From positions 18,439,730-18,503,729 of the forward strand of contig OY720458.1 in the NCBI GenBank assembly GCA_963082715.1: a DNA stretch of 64,000 nucleotides. Reading direction: 5' to 3'. Shown in pieces: positions 21,126 through 35,700 of the stretch. This stretch comes from Harpalus rubripes (Eukaryota; Arthropoda; Insecta; Coleoptera; Carabidae). The position numbers were made by a program, and so were the translations under genes. Under the pieces are notes generated by a model. The model ran no database searches, was not told the DNA's origin, and saw only the letters and a program-made list of their open reading frames with translations. Positions within the stretch are counted from its first letter, which is position 1. Every line of letters starts with the position of its first letter.

Positions 21126-21822
21126 ATTGATTCCGTTTTTTTTTCTTAGTTAGAATCTCTGTTCAGTACGTAGCGTATTCCAATATTTTGTTTATAATGT
21201 TTTGTGATTTGTAATATATTCGAATTAAATCCGTATTACGATAATAAATGTGATATAGAAAAATAAATGATTTGATTATAAACCCACTACAAAAGATACA
21301 CAAATTTTTAGTTCTACATATCTGCTTATATTTCACAAATCATTTATACACTTTGCAAAATATATATAAAAAAAGAATACTTTTCATTGAAATTCACTAC
21401 TAGAATTCCTACTATATAATTTTATCCTATTATCATTTATTACATTATAACAATAATTGTTATATTAGTCGACCAAAATATAAATAAATAGTAAATATTG
21501 ATGAAACGGAACAATTTATTCGTAACTAAAAAATTATACATTAAAATACTTTGTTATCAAACAAGGCACCAGTCATACAATCATACTCTATTATATAATT
21601 ATGTACTGCCCTGTTCAAAAATACTACTGTACAAAAATAAAACATGGCTATGCTTTTTAATATACTAATAAAAATCGGAATCGTTCGACATAATAAATTT
21701 TTAAAAAAATCATAGCCATAGCATTTTTTTGTGAAATTAACTGTGAAACATATGGCAGTTGGTTGATTACAAAAATGTTTAAAACTAAATTAATGCTAAA
21801 TAAAGCAACAAATGTCGCAACA
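21126..21822. other. Convergent 3' ends of FUNDC1 (+) and UBTF (-)
   Basis: AT-rich UTR-like sequence between two convergent stop codons, with AATAAA near 21243 on the plus strand. No other gene seen. Confidence 0.6.
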
Positions 21823-22329
21823 TCAGTCAGATTCAGATGAATCACTATCTGAATCGGGATCATCTTGGCTTTCTTCTTTGATGTCGTCTTTGTCACTATC
21901 AGAATCATCATCGGAGTTCTAAATTGAACACAAATTATTGTGATAATGAATAAATAAGAAATACTTAATTCACATAAATAAACAATCTAATGATCACTAT
22001 TTTATTTTTAATATATCGCGTCATTTATTATGCATAAATATAGGTGAAAATGATGTCATTATAAGCAGCCGTGACAAAAATAAAAAGTAGAAATCTGTTC
22101 CGAGTAATATAAAAACTATGCGCATACTGCCAAAACTTTTCCGAGATAGGAATTTATTATCTTTATTTTGGCTAGTCTCATTAAACATTGAGCCAATAAT
22201 GAATATATCGAGGTATTTATATATTTGTACTTTTTGTAATAATGAATAAAAATATTCTTATACTATAATATACGATTAATAATGTTTTATATTAATTGTC
22301 TGTAATTAAATTATTCAAACATACCTGTT

Positions 22330-22410
<81 letters not shown>

Positions 22411-23639
22411 GGTGTAAATGAAATAAGTGCATTAATTTTAACCAGTAATGTAACTCGATGAGAGCAACAATATTTCTTAATAACTTTTTTTTCTAAGTCT
22501 TTTAGATTTTGAGTTAAAATTCTTTAAAGATTTGCTGCATATTTCGTTACCCGCTCATGGAGAACAAATGAGCAGCAGCCATTGAGGTGGGATACAAACA
22601 GCTCAAAAATTGTCGGTTATCGGTTACACTTACAGTCACAGTAATTAATAAACGAATCAAGAGAAATAACATTATTATTAATTAATATGTAATAATACAA
22701 TTTTTAAAATAAATAAATTTAAATTTTGGATAACAAAATTATAAAGTTGTGTATTGAAACAGGCTTTTTATCACCGTTGAATAGTGTGAATAGAGGAAGA
22801 CAAGGAGGGACGGGGTAACTAGAGGAAGAGAAAAAGCATAGTTCTTAGGTTATGAGATAATTATTTATCGTCGACAAATCATAATAGTTTAAATTCGTTA
22901 TTCAAAAAATGTAAGTACAAACTTTTGTCCATTTAAAAGAAGTACATGAGTACCAATAATTAGTCGTCCATTTATTGTTCCCCAAACATTTTTTAATGAA
23001 AATTTTTACAGCATTTTTCCCAAGTAAATTCAGTCTCATGAATGAACATTATGAGCCATTCCCAAAATTGAAGTCTGTTATGTGCTGAAAACATTGAACT
23101 TTTGGCACATGGTATGGATATAACTGTTGCTTTTTTAAAAATTGTCATGTGTGACACTCCGTATTGTGTTAAAGATGTACAAGATTAACAAATGTGCGAA
23201 TATTAAGAACAAAATGATTTGGAAACGCTCCGTGTAAATGCGTTGGCAACTCCATGACACTGTCTTTATGAGAACCGTGATGTCAAGTAACATGTAGTAC
23301 AGATACGAGTAAAAAATAAATAAATAAACCATAGGTAAGTAATTACAATGTCTGTGTACTCGCATTTTGACAGAATTTTACCTTATAAACAAGTTTATTA
23401 CTAATGTCAAAGTTTAATTGCAACAATTGACAGGGCTGTCAATTGCTAAAACAAAATTTTTCATAGCTATTGCTGCTGCATTCAATTATCACAAAAATAT
23501 TTGGAACGACTCGTCAATTTACGGGGTGGTAAAAATGCTGAAAAAATATGCGATTTCAAGAAAAAGTTATTAAGAAATATTGTTGCTCTCGATGAGTTAT
23601 ACTACTGGTCAAATTTAATGCACTTATTTCATTTACACC

Positions 23640-23732
<93 letters not shown>

Positions 23733-26700
23733 CTGAAATAAAATTTAGTTTACTACAATCACTAAAACAAGTAGGCTTTAATTTCAACCTTCCATAACTC
23801 CAATTTGAAGCTAAGGTTTACAGTTTATATTTATGAATAATTAGAACAAAACAGTATATTTTTTGCTATGAGCGTAGAGTAACCCATATGCAGGATAAAT
23901 AGGAAAATCCGTGACTAGGCATTTAACATGAGAAAATAGTTTTTCTCAAATATTACATATCCCGTAAAATTGAACACAAAATTCTGTATGTTTCAATAAA
24001 CACCTTTAGCGATCAAGTAATGGTGATGTGTACTGAAATACAAGTGTTACAAATGGACATTGAAATATGTATATTATTTGTCCTGTATCGCGATTTATTT
24101 TTATTTCAACATTATTATTATGGGTGCGTTCCAAAACAAAGATACAGAGTAAGTGGATCTCCTACTTCGAGTACGGTCACGTGACTATATTTGCCGGAGT
24201 ATTTATGAACGGCTTTGAGTAAATAAAATAGCATAACCTTAAAAATAAGAAAATATCTTTTTGATACATTTTGACTGCAAAAAATTATTTATTGTGTGCA
24301 CTTCCTGTTTTATCAAGACATTTTTTACAATTAATACAGGTTTTACTATAAGATAAATAATCAACAATTACTCCAATATATTGATAATTTTCAAGATTTA
24401 TTTTTATTTCAAACTCGATTTCTGTATGTTTCGTTGTAAAAATTTGCGTAAGACACGCAAATTCTCATTGGAGTATTTCGTACCTTACTAGCGTAGCAGA
24501 GTACAAGGAGTAAACTCTAGAGTGCGTACTCCGAATTTTGAAACGTTTATAGCGTAAATTCTCAGAGTAAGCACAACAATTTTGGAACGGAATTTAACAT
24601 ACCCGATACCCCAGAGTAAGGTTTTGGAACGCACCCTAAAAGGAATATTAAAGTTGGTAATACTGAAAGTTTACAATTGTTATTTATAAGTTAGGTTAGA
24701 GTTAAAATTTTATGTTATGGACCTACAAATAAATGCTTTGAATTTTAAAAGAGTGCTGTACTTCACAAATAAAAAATATCCCCAAAAATAGTTGTATAAC
24801 GTTAATCACTGTTTTTATCTAAAGCAGTGTCTCAATAGAGAATGTCGGATTATCTGGCAAACCCACTAACAACACAGGAAATATGGCTCGATTACGCAAA
24901 GTACGGGTATAACAAATGGGCATTGTAATACGTATTTTTCATACTATTTTTCCTATTTCGCATTAATTTATTTTTATTTCAATATTATTTTTAAAGAAAT
25001 ATTAAAATATCGAGGTTGGTAACAATGACAGTTTCAATAAAAATTTGAAATTTATTTTAACCTCAGACCAAACATAAATTAGACGCCGCCTTCCCTATAC
25101 TGCGCAATGGTTTGTTGTGAAGCCATTCCTTGCCGGCTGAGAGGTTAGGTGGGGACAGGAGGGAACGAGGCGTTTGTTTTGCACAGCGTGTTGCCTGCCA
25201 GTTTGTTATTATTGTTCTACGTTCGAATGTGATTTTGGAAGGTTATGTGCGGTGTTTATATTTCTTTTGTGTAGGCATATTATTTTTGTTTCACATTATA
25301 TTTTGTTTGAACAGTAAATTATTCAACATCTCTTTGAAACTAGTGAAAATGCAACCCGCATTTCATGAACGCCGCTAGCTAGCTAGCTCGGCACGCCCAT
25401 TTAAGTTCCTGAATCACAACAAATGGTAGTATACGGGGTCTAATTTATGTTTTGTCTGAGATTTTAACATTTGACACACTGACAAGAGCTACTTACAAGT
25501 TAGGTTGGAGTTAAAATTTATTTTTATTATTCTAGGAATCGAGAAATAAATACCTCTAATTTAAATTAGGGATGGGACATCGAATAGAAATATCGAGGTT
25601 GAACATCGATGTTAACATCGCGAAAGACTATCGATGTCTATAAAACATCGACTACAAAATATCGATGTTTACTAACATCGATGTTTATTGTGAAATTTTC
25701 AAAAAATTAAATTGCTGAATAAATAATACAAAAAAGTATCAAAATATAGTTTTATTACAAAAAAGTAGAAATAGTTCTCAAAAAATTAATTAAAATTACT
25801 CATATCCTCCGAAAGTGCTTTTGTCAAAATCGGGCGGGAATTACAAAACCTTATTTGAAATAACCAATAATAAATGCGATTACTGAATAAAACATGAAAA
25901 TGACAGGCTTTACATTTGTTTCTATTGGTTAAAATTTATAGCAACGTTGCTAAGACTTAACAACTCTCTTACAAAATACGACTGAATACCTACAATAAAT
26001 TTAAATTATTGAACGTGTAATTAATATTATATTACACCCTTAGTTTCAGTAAGAACTGTCTGTTTTTGAAAAAAAGAGGTTATGAAACAATTAGTAAATG
26101 CCAAATTGGAAAAATAATTTTATTGTCGATGTTCGATGTTTTAAAACAACCATCGATAAAACATCGATGTTTGATGTACATTACCATCGATGTTAAAACA
26201 TCGAACATCGTAACTAAAACATCGATGTTCGGATAACATCGATGTTTATCGCCCATCCCTAATTTAAATTCAAAAGAGCGCTTAAACTGTTTGGTAAATA
26301 TTTTACTATAGAAAGTCTAATTTCAGAAATTTTGCATGAGTAATGACAACTAAAATGAAAGATATTTATTTGACATTTAGGCTAGGTTACCAACTTCACA
26401 ATTCAAAAAATCCCCAAAAACATGTACACAAAATTGTTCATTGTAACTCTGTTTTTGACAAAAACAGTTGTACAAAATTCACTTTGTATACGCGAAATAG
26501 GAAAAAGTATTTGATCCACTTTTAACATGTATTTAAATTTACTGTCACCAAAGCCGTAAATACAAAACTTATGACACCAAAAAATTAAGAATTTTATGCT
26601 CTATTCGCAGTCAGTGAACGAAACGCCGCCAATGTGGAACTAAAATTTCCTTCTGCAACCATTTTGAATATCGAATGCTGATTGTTGACATCTGATAAGT

Positions 26701-29700
26701 GTTTTATTTTAAGGTAGTTACTACCTTACTATGTTAATCAAAATATTCATAATTCGATTTCTGTTTCTGTTTGACTTACATAGTCCATTCTGTGCATGCT
26801 CCGCGCAGCGCCAAGCTGACAATCTCACATGCCAGGTTCTTGTTTTGCTTGCGCGAGCAATAGACCATTTCAGAAATTCAAAGCGCATGCGCCAAGTGTT
26901 AAACTGCGACAAAAAGTTAGTGCCGATTGCAGAGATATAGAGGTGGGGAGAAAGCGCTTCGACGACTGCGCATCCAATTTTCGATGTACAAACTGGAGGT
27001 AGCCATTTTGCAGATACAACTGTCAACTTCCTTTGTAAACACGCGGTCAGCATTATCTTTTTATTTAATAATAGAAGATTTAAGCCAGAAGGAATTTATT
27101 TTTACATGTAACTAGTAAACCAAATTGAGTTGTAAACAAATTTATTAATATTGATAATTTCTTTATGTTTTGAAAGATACACTGATAGAGCAAAATCATG
27201 GTTTTATTTTAGTAAAAGATATTATTTATTGTTATACTAGAATTAAGTTTTTTAGGGCCGTATTCTGTAACTCGGTAGTTAATTTTTAACCACTGATTAA
27301 AATTTTTATCCAATAGATCCCTTTTTTTTTGTTATATGTCAACATACTTGATTGGTTAAAAAATTTAACCAGTAATTAAAAATTAACCACTGAGTTACAG
27401 AATAGGCCCCATAATTTCTCAAAAAGATATACAGAGGTTATACAAGGGAAATTAGTAAGGAGAGAATTAAATAAATTAATATTATTTAATGTATGTATAA
27501 ATTTATCAACATTATTTCATAGTTATATTGTTCTGAAATTCTAAATTTAAAATTACCGCCTATGTATTCCAGCAAAAGTATGTAAAAATGCAAATAAATT
27601 AATTTCATAATTATTTTGTTAATTCTACATTTAAAATTGCCGCTTCTATATCTGCAAAATGGCGTCCTTCTAGTCTTGTATTCTCACGCAGGTTACATGA
27701 TCATTCTCCCCACCTCTATATCTCTGGCCGATTGCCGTATACCCGTCCGTGTTTATATAACAGTTCTGTCAATTTTACAGTTTTGTTTTGTTGGTTTCGT
27801 TTTTCAAATAATTATGACGGGTACTAAATTTCTGGTTCACAAAATATTACCATTTTAAATGTTTTGTCTGGTTTAGAAAATAAAAAGTTAGGTTAGGTAT
27901 AGTAATACAATTTTTATAATTGATTGATGAATGGACTTCATTTTTTCACATAGTAAAATAAGTTTTCATTTGTAAAATAAGAATTGAAATCATATGTTAT
28001 ACTCAAATTCATATTAACAACTCCTGAGTAGTTCTAAAATTTAAAATACCGGGGTCGCGTATAAATTTGAAATGCCGCCATTTAACGGCACTAACTTTTT
28101 AGTTCAGAAAGTAAATGTATTTTTTGTCGTAATAAGTACTGCAACAGTATATTTTAAAAAATACTATAATTATAATCAATAACTGATGTATTCACACAAA
28201 AATCAACAAACTTTTTTAAATGTTATCTGTCACATAAAGTTAATTTAGGTTAACGGAAGTACATTTTTACTAATTGTCTCGTTTCATTTTCGCAAATATC
28301 TCCGGTTCTAGACGGTGCAGTGATTTAGAAACGTACATTCATTGTATTTAATAGCTACAGAATTTGTATTCTAAGGGCCGAGATATCCACCTTCTAATAA
28401 ACTTCCTAATAAATTTATTTAGCTAATAAATATTTTCTGCGGATATCCACTTCCCAATAAATTCATTTATAATATATTATTAGCTAGTCAAAGTTGCTAA
28501 TAAATTGCAATATTGATTAATTTTCATGGTTATCTATGTTAGAAAGCATTGACCATTGGATCATAATGGTTTGTATTTAAAATAATCATGCTGGATATAT
28601 ATTGTTTGTTATTTTCATTGTAGATAAATTTTGAAGAAGTGGATGAATTATTGAAAGACATGAGGTGGAAGATCTGAATTTAATAAATAGACGGGCTAAC
28701 ATTGTGGGGCATAGGGCTCAAAACTTTAATAAATGGAATGATACCGAATTTTATAACAGGTTTCGCTTATCAAAAAACAGATTTGTATATATTACAAATG
28801 ATTGAAAATAATATAGAACATCGCACGAATAGAAATAATGCTGTTCTTCCACTTCAACAGCTTCTTGTCACGTTACGATTTTACTGGCAGCTTCCAAATT
28901 ATTTTAGGATTCCGGTGGATTACTTAGGACTACGTTTGGACAAATAATAAGATGAGTTACTAGTGCCATAGTACATTTAAGAAGAATTATAAACATGCCA
29001 CATACAGCGGAAGAGAAATTTTATAGAATTGCGAAGTTTCCCAAAGTACTGGGCGCAATTGACCGTACACACATTAAAATACAAGAGGTCAAAATGCCGA
29101 AAATTTTCGCAATCGAAAAGGATACTTCTCACTAAATGTTCAGGTTGTTGGTGATGCTATAATTACAAAATAAGAGATATTGTTTGTCGCTGGCCGGGAG
29201 CAAGTCACGACAGCAATATTTTTCAAAATTCTAATATAAGAATGAAATTTGAAAATGGAGAAATGGGGCATGATATTCTTTAAGTAACAGTGGCTATCCT
29301 TGCGTTCATACTTAATTACACCAATTACAAATCCACGAGATCGTGTAGAACAATATTTCAGTGAATGCCAAATTAAAACGATAATTATAATTGAAAGACT
29401 TTTCGGGATTTGGAAAAGAAGGTTTCCCATATTGTCAATTGGAGCACGAAAAAATACCTACAGTTCAAAATATAATAAATAATTGCAACAGCTATTATAG
29501 ATAACATTTGTCGCGAACAAAATGAACATTTACCTCCTGACATACAAGATGAAGATGAAATAAACAATGATAATTATGAAAATGCACAAAATGTAAATAA
29601 TCATCGTCAACAATTTATTATTTTAGATCTTTATTATAAAATAAATAAACTCTGAGGAACATAAAATAGAAAATAATATACCTTTTATAATATAAATTGC

Positions 29701-32700
29701 TACTGTTCTAAATTAAGATATTTATATACTAAATTTAATTCTTTTTCCCTTATTTCTAACTTAATTTTCTTCATCTTCAACTCATGTTCTTCTAAATAAA
29801 GAATTTTCTTTCTTATGTATTTCTTTTCTTGTAAAGTATTCGCCTAATAGTTAATAGCTAATTTATTAGGAGATAGATATCTCGGCCCTAAGTTTCTTAA
29901 AAAAGTCAATGCTAATTGTATTTGGGTAGCAACTACCTTAAGGTTACAAAGTTACAAATTGTGTCTATTTTTATTAACATTGTTAGCTGTAGTTAATACG
30001 TTTATAAATAATTTGTGACATGTTTTTGCAAAATGTTGTGTAATAGAGCGACCATTAATAATGCAAAAAAAAAATGTTTTTTTTGTTTAAATCGAACAAG
30101 CATAGTTTAATTTATCGTTCTGTATGATTAAATAATTTTTATTTACATTTTTTGTTTTATAAATTTTTAATGTATGACATTTTTAAAAAGTTGCAAAAAC
30201 TAAACATGTGACGTCAGACGTTAACATTGTTAAGTTCAGACTCACTTCATACAGACTTATTATATCGACACAGAATTTCTAAATGAAAAAAAAATTATAG
30301 ACTATAAATTGAGAATTTCATATCTAAATATTTGATAGAAATGTTATAATATATTAATATAATGTCATCTATTCATTTTTATAAATATAACTTCCATTTG
30401 GCCTGAAGTTATCCACGCATCACTCAGCTGTGCTTCTTTCATTCTTTCTTGATTGTTTCTCACTATCAATAGTGTATATATGGTCTGTGCTCACTATATT
30501 CGCTAGTATTTTGACACAATGGCACAAAACAAAGTTTCACCGACATGTTTACTTTTGTAAATTTCAGGTTATCTTTATATGTCACTTTGACGTTTAACTT
30601 GTGTGAAGATCGAAATGGCCGCGTTTATAAACATTTTTCGTCACTGTGGGCAAGGGACGAGGCGGAGTAAAACAACCGCGTTTTGAACAATGTCATTTTT
30701 AATTGCTATTTTTTCATTATTAAAGAGCGACTGGAGAAAAAATAAATACGGGTCTATTATTTTTCATTACTCTATTGATTAAAGTTAAAAATGAAAAATC
30801 GTGCATGACCTCTTCAAAAACCAAATATGACATTACATTACACAGGCTGTCCACAGTTGTCATATTGCATAAGACGCAACTACAGCAGCGCCATTTGACC
30901 TTTGGTGTTAAATTACTTTGCTAATATTAAAAGTATAATGCATCTTATGAAATTTTACGAAATACATATTTGAAAAATACTGTTATGCCATGTTAAAAAC
31001 CGAAGTCACCGATTCTTGTATTCATCCTGTATAAATGTGTTGGGATTGGAGTTATAAAATAGATGAACACTATTTCCTATATAAAATCTACGAAAACATA
31101 TGTAATTTTAAGTAAAATTTACCTACCTTGTCATCATCATCTTTGTCCGATTTATTCTCGTCATCTGAATTCTTTGAATTCGTTAGCAAATTCTGATTTT
31201 GCTTCTTCCATTCTGAATACTCTTTGAGCTCTTCTTGTGTTAAACCCTTTAAGAAGTTTTCGTAACTCTCAATATAAATCCTTTTCATATCGGTGAGTAT
31301 TTGCCGATGGAAATCTTTCTGATCATCGGGTAAAAGTCCCCACTGCTTTGCTGCATCTTTTTTATGTGGATAGTGCTTCTTGTATGTTTGGAGGAATAAC
31401 AAATATGGAGTTCTAAAAGAAATCTTGATTTGGACAAAGTGGAGGAATTGTTTTGATTTACTTACGCAGGTGGAGGAGGGGGTTCCCCTTCATATAAATT
31501 GTTATTTTTTAAAGGCCGCTTTCGCTTGGGTTCTCGCGGTTTTCTCTTTTTCTTTGGAGTAACAGAATTACTTGATTTTTTCTCTTTCGGTTCCTCTTTT
31601 TCATCGGATTCCTTTTCAGTCGAATTAGGTTTTGTTTTAGGTGTTTTCAGTTTTCTTTTTGGTTGACTGTTTAATAATTCTAGCTGCTTTTCCTCCTCAG
31701 GAAGTGATTCTAGGTATTCTGCATATTGTAATTTATATTGTTCTAACATCTGAAATAAAGATAATGATAATATTTAGTTTCAAGTAAAATAAAAATAGTG
31801 AATGTAACGTACATGTTTTACACGATCCGTGTATTCTTTCTTCTCAATAGGAGAACAATTTTTCCACTGTTGGGCAATAACTAGCATTCTTTCTTTAGGA
31901 TTAACTTTCTTCACATCTTCACTGACTAGCATAAGTCTTGAAAAGAGGCTATATGCTGAGTTTGGTGGCTTTTCTGGCTTTCCAGCCATTCTCTCTTTTA
32001 TAGCCCTTTCGTCTTTAGTTACTACTGACTTGTAAGCCGTCGGTATATAATTGGGATTCTCTGCTATATATTTCTTCAGCTCTTCTTGGTATTTGGCTTC
32101 TTTATCTAATGACCAGTTTATCCAGAACACTTTATTTTTGTCACTCATTGTACGCCATTGTTCTTTACACCTTTCTATGCACGTTGCTTTCTCGAAGTCT
32201 GCATCATGTTCGACTCGTTTCAGTATATCTTGACAGTAAAGTTTAAAAGGGGTAAGTGGTTTTAAAGGGGCATTATCATGGAGTGTAGGAGCTGATTGCC
32301 TCGCAGATTGCTTTTCTTTCTTTAATTTTGTTCGGACTAGTTCGGGGTGCAATCGACTGAAATATATTATTGTAGATAGACTGTGTACAAATTAAATATG
32401 TGGCGTACCTAAATTCCTTCATTTTTTCATCGTATTCCGTTTTTTGAATAGCAGCCATTTCTTTGTACTTTATTTTAGATTTAACTGATAGTTGCTTGTA
32501 CAATTCAGCTATATGTTTTGAAAGTTCCGTCTACAAATATACAACTAAATATTTGGCAGTAAATAGAATACAAAAATGTTTACCATATCCATCCCTGGAT
32601 GTTCTTGCAATACTTTGTCTTTTTTCTTCAAATAAAAAATCATGTATGTCGATAAAGGCCGCCTAGGTAGGTCTGGATGTCGATTCTATTAAATAACGGA

Positions 32701-35700
32701 TAAGTAAATAAAAAGTAATATTAGCATATAATCTTATGGAGTGCCTTGCCTACCGACGCCGGTCGTCTTTAAAAAACTAAATGGTACCCGGTACCGGTTG
32801 CTATAATATAAATTCGTCGCGGTTGCAGTTATGGGAATCGACGTTTTGTACATTAGGTTATATTATTAGAGAGATATCGAAGTCCAAACTCATCATTTTA
32901 CAATTTAGAGCAAATAAAAATAATGGCCCTATTAAATTAAAAGAAAGAGATATTAATAAAAGTGAGATGTGTATAGTGCGCAGTTGATTTTTAGCGCAGG
33001 TGGGTGATATGGTGGAGAACATTTAAATTTGAAATATGGCAACAAATACATGTACAACTAAATAAGAAATCCAAGTAAATTTAGGTATAATATATGTGAT
33101 GAACACTTTAAAAGAAAGGAAAAACAGATAAAAATCGGAAAAGAGGATATAATAGCACTATTCTGAACAAATCTGTAAATAATGAACGAAATCGCAACGA
33201 AGTTGCCACTAATGTATAATTTTATATGAATCAACAAAAATAGATGCGTTTTTGTCAGTTTTTTTACAGATCTATAAGACGTAAGACTTACAGATTTGTT
33301 CAGAATTAACCTATAAGTTTTATAAAGAAGGTTAAGTGCGATAACAATTGCGATGAGCGATGATGTACCTATTACTATATACTGAACAATATTTACAAAA
33401 TTGTTTTTATATATTCCTGCATATTTGCACTTTAAACTTGCAAATTTATTATACCAAAACAATCGAAAAGTGACAGTAAATAGCATAGTTGTCAAATGAT
33501 TTGCTTAACACGTTGACTGCCATGAGAATCATAACGCGATGGACGCGATGCTCAGGGAATTTACAACAATGGCCGCGAGCATCATCACTTGATTCTCAAA
33601 CACTGCATGCTTCAAAGGCTGCTAGAAGCAGTTGTCGCTGCTCGCATCAATGTAACCTCAAAAACACGGCTGTAAGCAATAGAAACTGCATTTGGCCTGT
33701 ATGTAAGTGAATCAATTGCTGATTCTCATGGCCTGAAATGTAAGTAGTTGACGTTCGTAATGAATATGTCAATGAAACACTGAATAAATAAATATTCTCC
33801 TTTATTCATACATTGAAAAATATTTTGACACGCATCAATAAAATGAAGTATTTTTCTACGTATAAATTAAAATATAAAAGGAACATAAAATTATATTATT
33901 GGAAGTAAACGACTATGTTGTACATTTATGACCTTCAAAAAGGCAAGTCAAACAATAACTTTTGTACACACAACGATATCTTGACTGAAGCGTTTTTGTT
34001 TGAACATGTTTACGATCAATTTTTGTAAGATTTTTGACTCGACGTACGATTCTCATGGCCATTAGAACAAGCATCAACTATGGGGGCCGCGTGAATCATG
34101 TGATGTCTCCCAGCCCAAAACAATAAAAAAATTACGTTTTTTGAGAAAAAATACATCCTATAATACTTACTGATCTTATTGTTCACATTAAAGAAAAAAA
34201 AATCTCGCCAGAAGAGACTACATTTTTGGTAATGTTACGGCAGCCAAAGTGTTAAGACCCGATATTATAATCTCTGACAAAACATAAATTTTACATAATT
34301 TTATTATTAGATACATTTCTGTTTGTAATACAGAAAATATTATTTAATTTTTTTGTCGTTTTCTTCATCATTTTTAACATTTTATTTCATTCTCGTCATT
34401 TGGTAACATGGTGGCAAAGGTGTCACCCTCCCATTGATTCAGAAAAATTCTACTAGATGGCGAATCTACAATGACGTCACCAAAGCCAGTAGATCTACTA
34501 AAGTACCGCCATGGCGGCCATCTTGGCCCTAAAAAGCAACAATAACTATTTTCTCCGCCGGTAGAGGCGCTTTTATTTGTAACTGTGTTATTGCAGTGTT
34601 CTGTAATGCTGGCAATGTCAAGTTATTGGTTATCTACAAAATGTTTCTGTAATAATGGAAAATGTTAATTTCAACAACACTATTCAAATTAAAACTTCTT
34701 ACTTCACAATTCATTGCATATTTCGATTAAATATCAGCTCTTCCAATGTTTGTAAACCACTGATGACGCCTCTCTTCAACATTTGATATGCCAAAAAAAA
34801 TTAAGTACCTACATATTCTATTTTTATTATGATAATTAATTGCACAGCAACAAGGCATTATCTGTAGTAAATTCTTAGTTTATTTTTTTTAACACACCAA
34901 AATTAAAACTGGTGTATACCAATGTGACATTTGACACGTGCAACAGCAGCGCAATTGTTATTGTTGCTTTTTAAGGCCAATATGGCCGCCATGGCGGTAC
35001 TTTAGTATATCTACTGGCTTTGGACGTCACAGTTCTAAAAATTTAATAGGTCCATTGTGGTGTATGTAAGCGTATAATTTTAACATGGGGAAGACAACTT
35101 TATTTAACTGGCACCGGCTACAGATATGAGAACCGACTCCGACAGTCAAGACTCTGCATATAATCTATTTTCGCCTAGTCCACGTTCTGAAACTTTCTAT
35201 GCCGGAACACATTATTTGACATGCATCAACGTGCACATCGGATGTACATGTAATCACTTACACCTTACACTCAATATTGAGGACGGTACAGACTATGCGT
35301 GTATTCGCGATTTGTCCGGTTCATTGTAGTTCGTAAATCAAAGTGTCTACAGACTATACGTGTATCATGGTGCAAAAGAAGAAGAAATTAAAACCAAAAC
35401 GGAAACAGCTCAGATTGTGGAGTGGATCAATATCATCAGACCTCTCGTATTCTTGTTGACTCTTGAGTACTCTTGGGCCATTGTAATTAAAGTAGTAAAA
35501 CACAACATATTTATACACGGGACCCTTGAGACGCCATAGAATTAATAAAATTACGAATAACTACACGAACTAGCGCGCATTAAAGAACTGGTATGCAACA
35601 AACGCGAACTTTGTTGAATAAGCGATTCGTAATAATGCGCGGCCTTTGGTATTCGCCAATTTACCCCCTCCAAAGCGAATCACTGCGAACACACAAACCA

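Noticed and set aside
25130..25378. 82-codon frame starting MPAERLGGDRRERG
   Set aside because: GC-richer repeat-like sequence next to other dispersed repeats; hydrophobic AT-rich tail and no domain.
33058..33495. 145-codon hydrophobic minus-strand frame, the longest uninterrupted frame in its area
   Set aside because: Composition is Ile/Leu/Phe/Lys/Ser/Tyr-rich as expected from AT-rich DNA. It lies in UBTF intron 3, overlaps a small inverted repeat (about 33163-33307), and has no family motif.
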